Source: an uncultured Fretibacterium sp. (GTDB taxonomy: Bacteria; Synergistota; Synergistia; Synergistales; Aminobacteriaceae). From it: a stretch of 9,511 nucleotides of DNA. Below the pieces are notes generated by a model that saw only the letters and a list, made by a program, of their open reading frames with translations, did no database searches and was not told the origin of the DNA. A program made the position numbers and the translations under genes. The stretch covers positions 1 to 9,511 of the forward strand of contig CALBPU010000186.1 of assembly GCA_937899395.1 (NCBI GenBank), written 5' to 3'. How positions within the stretch are numbered: position 1 is the stretch's first letter; the number at the start of each line of letters is the position of its first letter. Below, one piece after another: positions 6,528-9,511 of this stretch.

Positions 6528-6556
6528 TTTTATTACCTCCTCGTTTCAACGCTGAT

Positions 6557-6565
6557 AGAATAACA
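6557..6565 (-). promoter_or_regulatory. Extended -10 promoter of the exported-protein operon
   Basis: On the minus strand 6565-6557 reads TGTTATTCT, a TGn extended -10 element close to consensus. Transcription would start near 6550, giving a leader of about 23 bases that contains the strong GAGGAGGT ribosome binding site. The -35 position (about 6580-6585) reads ATTCCT, far from consensus, and the direct repeats begin exactly there. This suggests a promoter that depends on an activator. Confidence 0.4.
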
Positions 6566-6584
6566 GTAAAATATGTAGAAGGAA

Positions 6585-6633
6585 TGAAATTAAAATGTCG
6601 TTTCCTTGAAATTAAAATGTATTTTATGTGAAA
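6585..6633. promoter_or_regulatory. Direct repeats with 22-bp period, likely response-regulator binding site
   Basis: The 13-bp word GAAATTAAAATGT occurs perfectly at 6586-6598 and 6608-6620. TGAAA starts at 6585, 6607 and 6629, so a third shorter copy keeps the exact 22-bp spacing. OmpR/PhoB-family regulators bind direct repeats on one DNA face at such spacing, and an OmpR-family gene starts at 6647. The repeats lie between the divergent operons and next to the weak -35 of the exported-protein operon. The third copy overlaps the AAAGGA ribosome binding site (6631-6636) of the regulator gene, so it may be chance or may mean feedback control. Confidence 0.6.
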
Positions 6634-6646
6634 GGAATATTTCTTT

Positions 6647-7330
6647 ATGAAAATTTTAATTGTTGAAGATGAAGTTTCAATCGCTGAAGTTGTCGGAGCT
6701 TACGCAAAACGGGACGGCTATGAAGTTGTTTATGCTAATGACGGAGAAGAGGCTCTCGAAAAATTTGATGAGGATCATTTTGATTTAGTTGTTCTCGATT
6801 TAATGCTGCCTAAAATAAACGGTGAAGAAGTTTGCAGACGAATCCGTGAAAAATCTTCCGTGCCGATAATAATGCTCACGGCTAAATCAAGTGAATCCGA
6901 TGTTGTTTACGGACTTGATACGGGAGCTAACGACTATGTTACAAAACCTTTCAGCCCTCGTGTATTAATGGCAAGAATAAGAGCAAATCTTAGACAAAAA
7001 GAAACAAGAGATAATATTGCCGCAGGAGTTTTTGCAGGAGGAAGAATTGAAATTGATCCCGAACGTGTCGAAATTCGTAAAGACGGAGTGTCAATTCCTG
7101 TAACTAAGAGCGAGTTTTTAATTTTCTCAACCTTAGTTTCAAAACCAGTCCGAACATGGTCAAGAGAAGAAATTATACGTTCTGCACTCGGAGATGATTA
7201 TGACGGATTCGACAGGACTATCGACACCTACGTTAAAAACCTCCGAAAAAAATTAGCCGAACCCGGCCATGAAAACGGCTGGATTAAAACTATATACGGC
7301 TTCGGTTACAGGTTTGACGATGAGAAATAA
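6647..7330 (+). CDS. OmpR/PhoB-family response regulator
   Basis: This 227-residue DNA-binding regulator has a receiver domain at 1-115. It shows the acidic pocket Glu7-Asp8, phospho-acceptor Asp51 (VVLDLMLP), Thr78 (MLTAK) and Lys100 (VTKPF). A winged-helix trans_reg_C domain at about 128-225 includes the recognition-helix region RTIDTYVKNLRKKL and the wing IKTIYGFGYRF. Length and layout are standard, and no key residue is missing. The ribosome binding site AAAGGA (6631-6636) lies 10 bases before the ATG. The kinase gene overlaps its end by 11 bp, so the two are translated together. The divergent repeats at 6585-6633 are its probable binding site. Similarity to CpxR/BaeR-type regulators comes from context; the sequence alone does not name an orthologue. 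Confidence 0.95.
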   Translation: MKILIVEDEVSIAEVVGAYAKRDGYEVVYANDGEEALEKFDEDHFDLVVLDLMLPKINGEEVCRRIREKSSVPIIMLTAKSSESDVVYGLDTGANDYVTKPFSPRVLMARIRANLRQKETRDNIAAGVFAGGRIEIDPERVEIRKDGVSIPVTKSEFLIFSTLVSKPVRTWSREEIIRSALGDDYDGFDRTIDTYVKNLRKKLAEPGHENGWIKTIYGFGYRFDDEK

Positions 7331-8693
7331 ATCAAAATCTCTTCGCTTCCATTTTCTCACGTTGTATGTAATTCTGGCTGTGTTGTGCGGGATCGTAGTT
7401 CCTGCTTTGAGCGTTCATTTCAGCGTCAACGCTTTCAGGAATTTTCAAATTCAACATCGTCAGGAAGATATTGAAAATCTTTGTGATGCTTTAACGAATC
7501 TTTACAATGAAGAAGGAGGAATATGGAAGCGTCGCAGGGTAATGGATATTTTGAGACCTGCACCTCAATGGGGAGGAATGATAATTTCATTAATTGATTC
7601 AAGAGGCGTTGAAATTTTCACTCTGAGACCGATGCAAATGAAGCTTAAAGGCGCATTACCAGTAACTCCCGATGATTATGACAAAAATAAAATTGAACGC
7701 TTAACTTTCAATCTTGAGAAAAATATCGGCAGGCTTGAAATTGAACGCAGAATACCTACGGGACGTTTTGAGCTTGCTTTTATTTCGTATTTGACCCGTT
7801 ATAATTTAATCGGAGCTTCGATAATGATAATAATAGCTTGCGGACTTGGTTTTATTGTAGCCGGAAGATTAAGCCGCCCTGTTATCAAAGCTATCGAACG
7901 AACAAAAAATATCTCAAAGGGAGACTATGACACTAACGAAAAATTTTTGTCTGTCGGAATTAGGGAACTTGATGATTTAACAAATGGTGTTGAAGATTTA
8001 GGAAGGCATTTAGCAGGACAGGAAAAATTGCGTAAAAGATTAATGGTTGATGTAGCTCATGAACTCCGAACGCCTTTAACCGTAGTACGAACTCAAATTG
8101 AAGCTATAGCCGACGGAATTTTAGAGCCTTCACCCGAACGATTAAATTTATGTGTCAATGAAATGCAAAGGCTTGGAGGATTAATTGAGAATGTTGAAGC
8201 ATTAACGAGGCTTGAAGGAGAGACGTTAGAAATTCATGCCGAAGCAACAGACATGAAAGAATTTTTGGAACCTGTTCTCGGAGCCTTCAGCCCCGTATTT
8301 GAAAAATCACAAATAACTTTTACAAGTAATCTTGAAGAAAATTTAACATGCGAAATCGACAAAAATAAATTTCGTCATGCTATAGATAATTTGCTCTCAA
8401 ACGCTCAACGTTATACAAACGCTCAAGGAAACGTGAATGTAAAATTATATAAATCGGGAGAAAAAGTTTTCATTGAAGTTAAAGATTCGGGTATCGGAAT
8501 TTCGGAGAAGGATTTGCCGAATATATTTGAACGTTTTTACAGAGCAGATGAATCAAGAGCAAGAGTTACGGGAGGGAGCGGAGTCGGGCTTGCGATTGTA
8601 AAAGCAACCGTTGAAGCTCACGGAGGAACTATAACGGCTGAAAGCGTAAAAGGTGAAGGAAGCACATTCAGAATAATTTTGCCGTCTGCTTAG
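7320..8693 (+). CDS. Membrane sensor histidine kinase, BaeS/CpxA-like
   Basis: This 457-residue kinase partners the preceding regulator. The first membrane helix spans about 12-34. An extracytoplasmic sensor of about 120 residues (35-158) follows, including GGMIISLIDSRGVEIFTLRP. The second helix is at about 161-182 and HAMP at 183-235 (RLSRPVIKAIERTKNISKGD). The HisKA dimerisation domain carries His247 in DVAHELRTPL. The ATPase domain shows Asn357/Asn361 (NLLSNAQRYT), DSGIGI (389-394), FERFYRAD (403-410) and GGSGVGLAI (418-426). The start at 7320 (ATGAGAAATAA overlap) is preferred over the in-frame ATG at 7269, which would add 17 residues read through the regulator's coding end. The sensor domain resembles nothing I can name, so its signal is unknown; envelope stress is suggested by the neighbouring exported proteins. 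Confidence 0.94.
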   Translation: MRNKSKSLRFHFLTLYVILAVLCGIVVPALSVHFSVNAFRNFQIQHRQEDIENLCDALTNLYNEEGGIWKRRRVMDILRPAPQWGGMIISLIDSRGVEIFTLRPMQMKLKGALPVTPDDYDKNKIERLTFNLEKNIGRLEIERRIPTGRFELAFISYLTRYNLIGASIMIIIACGLGFIVAGRLSRPVIKAIERTKNISKGDYDTNEKFLSVGIRELDDLTNGVEDLGRHLAGQEKLRKRLMVDVAHELRTPLTVVRTQIEAIADGILEPSPERLNLCVNEMQRLGGLIENVEALTRLEGETLEIHAEATDMKEFLEPVLGAFSPVFEKSQITFTSNLEENLTCEIDKNKFRHAIDNLLSNAQRYTNAQGNVNVKLYKSGEKVFIEVKDSGIGISEKDLPNIFERFYRADESRARVTGGSGVGLAIVKATVEAHGGTITAESVKGEGSTFRIILPSA

Positions 8694-8716
8694 GTGGCAG
8701 AATTATTTATTATTTT
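8685..8716 (+). terminator. Weak possible terminator at the end of the kinase gene
   Basis: TCTGC (8685-8689) and GCAGA (8697-8701) form a 5-bp stem with a 7-base loop, followed by the T-rich ATTATTTATTATTTT. The hairpin overlaps the kinase stop codon. The gap to the converging gene is only 16 bases, so a terminator is expected here, but this stem is short. Confidence 0.3.
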
Positions 8717-9411
8717 GTTCGTGTTTCTGAAATTGTTCCGTCTTTGAATTTCAAATATGAACTTACGAATTTAACGTCTTTGAATCTTAATTCGAGTTCG
8801 GGATTTGTGTAATCAATTTTTATTTCTTTATCGGGAGTTTGTTTGTTAATTCCTAAAAACACACTTTCGACAATTTCATCTGCATAATCATTATTAATAT
8901 AAATATACACAATATATTCATTAAGATATTTTTTCACTGAGAACCAAGAGCTTGATCCGTTTAACAAAAAATCTTTGCTTAAATCAAAGCGTAGTTTATC
9001 CATATCGTACGAAAATTTGAAAATCCCGTGTTCTTTGTTTTTAGTATCCTTGTATTTAATTTCGAGATTTATTTTTCCGTTCTGAGTTTTTGGCTTAAAT
9101 TCAAGATTAGGATAATTAGAACTGTTGAAGCCTGTTGATTGAAATTTTTTGTTGGAATTTGTGCGATAATAAACTTCTTTAATATCATCATAAAAATCTG
9201 ACATCAACATGAAGCTTATAATATGTCCATCATTAATATTTTCTTCAAGCCAAATTTTATGCTCTTTATTATTGAGAGGTAAAGCCATTCCTGAAGGCGT
9301 GAAAATTATTCCGTCGGAAAAAGCCCCTATTCCCAAAAAAATCATTGATAACATTGCGACAGCTCCAACATCAGAAACAAAACTTGCGCGGCCCTTTCTC
9401 ATTTTCAACAT
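8710..9411 (-). CDS. Membrane-anchored or exported protein of unknown function
   Basis: I do not recognise this 233-residue protein. A basic start (KMRKGR) is followed by one hydrophobic segment at about 11-31 (DVGAVAMLSMIFLGIGAF), which could be an uncleaved anchor or a signal peptide. No lipobox Cys is present; the protein appears to have no Cys at all. The rest is hydrophilic, rich in Lys, Asn, Tyr and Phe, with alternating patterns that suggest beta strands. The ATG at 9411 has no good ribosome binding site, nor does the in-frame ATG at 9402. The DNA is more AT-rich than the neighbouring two-component genes. It sits beside a transposase-like gene. Both facts make an accessory, possibly acquired gene plausible. 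It converges on the kinase gene and has no evident working partner. Confidence 0.7.
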   Translation of the reverse strand: MLKMRKGRASFVSDVGAVAMLSMIFLGIGAFSDGIIFTPSGMALPLNNKEHKIWLEENINDGHIISFMLMSDFYDDIKEVYYRTNSNKKFQSTGFNSSNYPNLEFKPKTQNGKINLEIKYKDTKNKEHGIFKFSYDMDKLRFDLSKDFLLNGSSSWFSVKKYLNEYIVYIYINNDYADEIVESVFLGINKQTPDKEIKIDYTNPELELRFKDVKFVSSYLKFKDGTISETRTK

Positions 9412-9423
9412 GAAAAAACTTGC

Positions 9424-9459
9424 AGTATAGTAATTTAACTTATAAAACTATAGTATAAT
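9424..9459. promoter_or_regulatory. Divergent AT-rich promoter region with inverted repeat, possible insertion-element end
   Basis: TATAGT (9426-9431) and ACTATA (9447-9452) form an inverted repeat with inner TTTA/TAAA pairing. On the plus strand TATAAT (9454-9459) is a perfect -10 just 8 bases before the ATG at 9468. On the minus strand TATACT occurs at 9429-9424 and at 9457-9452. The repeats could belong to the terminal inverted repeat of an IS630-type element, but the other end is outside the window. Confidence 0.35.
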
Positions 9460-9467
9460 AATAAATT

Positions 9468-9511
9468 ATGAGTTATCCAGAAAAATATAGAATACGGACT
9501 TTAGAGTATAG
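9468..9511 (+). CDS. Start of an IS630-type transposase, cut by the window edge
   Basis: An open frame begins at the ATG at 9468 and runs off the edge after 14 codons, MSYPEKYRIRTLEY. This pattern (MSY, then an aromatic/basic stretch, RxRTxEY) is how the helix-turn-helix N terminus of many IS630-family transposases begins. There is no ribosome binding site, but TATAAT lies 8 bases upstream, so the message would have almost no leader. With only 14 residues the call rests on recall of the family start and needs the downstream sequence. Confidence 0.45.
   Translation, partial: MSYPEKYRIRTLEY

Noticed and set aside
7269..7319. An earlier in-frame ATG at 7269 for the histidine kinase.
   Set aside because: It would add 17 residues inside the regulator's DNA-binding domain; the start at 7320 gives a typical overlap and a typical kinase N terminus.

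Overview
The window is an AT-rich bacterial chromosome segment with short intergenic gaps and clear AAGGAG/GGAGG ribosome binding sites. It carries several Sec signal peptides. A low-GC bacterium is certain. My best guess is an uncultured anaerobe of the Synergistota type. That guess rests only on the general look of the genes and on the transposase-like start at the right edge, not on any marker gene. No rRNA, tRNA or CRISPR array is visible.

Layout: (1) 1-800: an AT-rich leader, then a maltose/galactoside-type O-acetyltransferase (+), closed by a perfect 10-bp hairpin that also ends the operon facing it. (2) 802-3472 (-): ilvC and ilvD, overlapping by 17 bp, encode two consecutive steps of branched-chain amino acid synthesis. 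(3) 3473-5180 (+): a CPA2-type cation/proton antiporter with its own promoter, then a 63-residue orphan protein with a strong ribosome binding site and a terminator. (4) 5208-6527 (-): three small exported proteins. One is His/Pro-rich, one is a Pro-rich repeat protein and one is a coiled-coil Gln/Pro-rich protein with a CpxP/Spy-like outline. (5) 6647-8693 (+): an OmpR-family response regulator and a BaeS/CpxA-like histidine kinase, overlapping by 11 bp and divergent from the exported trio. (6) 8710-9411 (-): an unrecognised membrane-anchored or exported protein, more AT-rich than its neighbours. (7) 9468 to the edge (+): the first 14 codons of what looks like an IS630-type transposase.

The most interesting part is regions 4 and 5. 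The 119-bp divergent intergenic region holds a 13-bp direct repeat with a 22-bp period, and a shorter third copy stays in phase. The repeats sit just upstream of an extended -10 element for the exported-protein operon. This is the geometry expected for an OmpR-family regulator, and the layout parallels cpxP/cpxRA and the Bae-Spy regulon. I infer an envelope-sensing module whose probable outputs are the three small Pro/His-rich exported proteins, which I do not recognise as named families.
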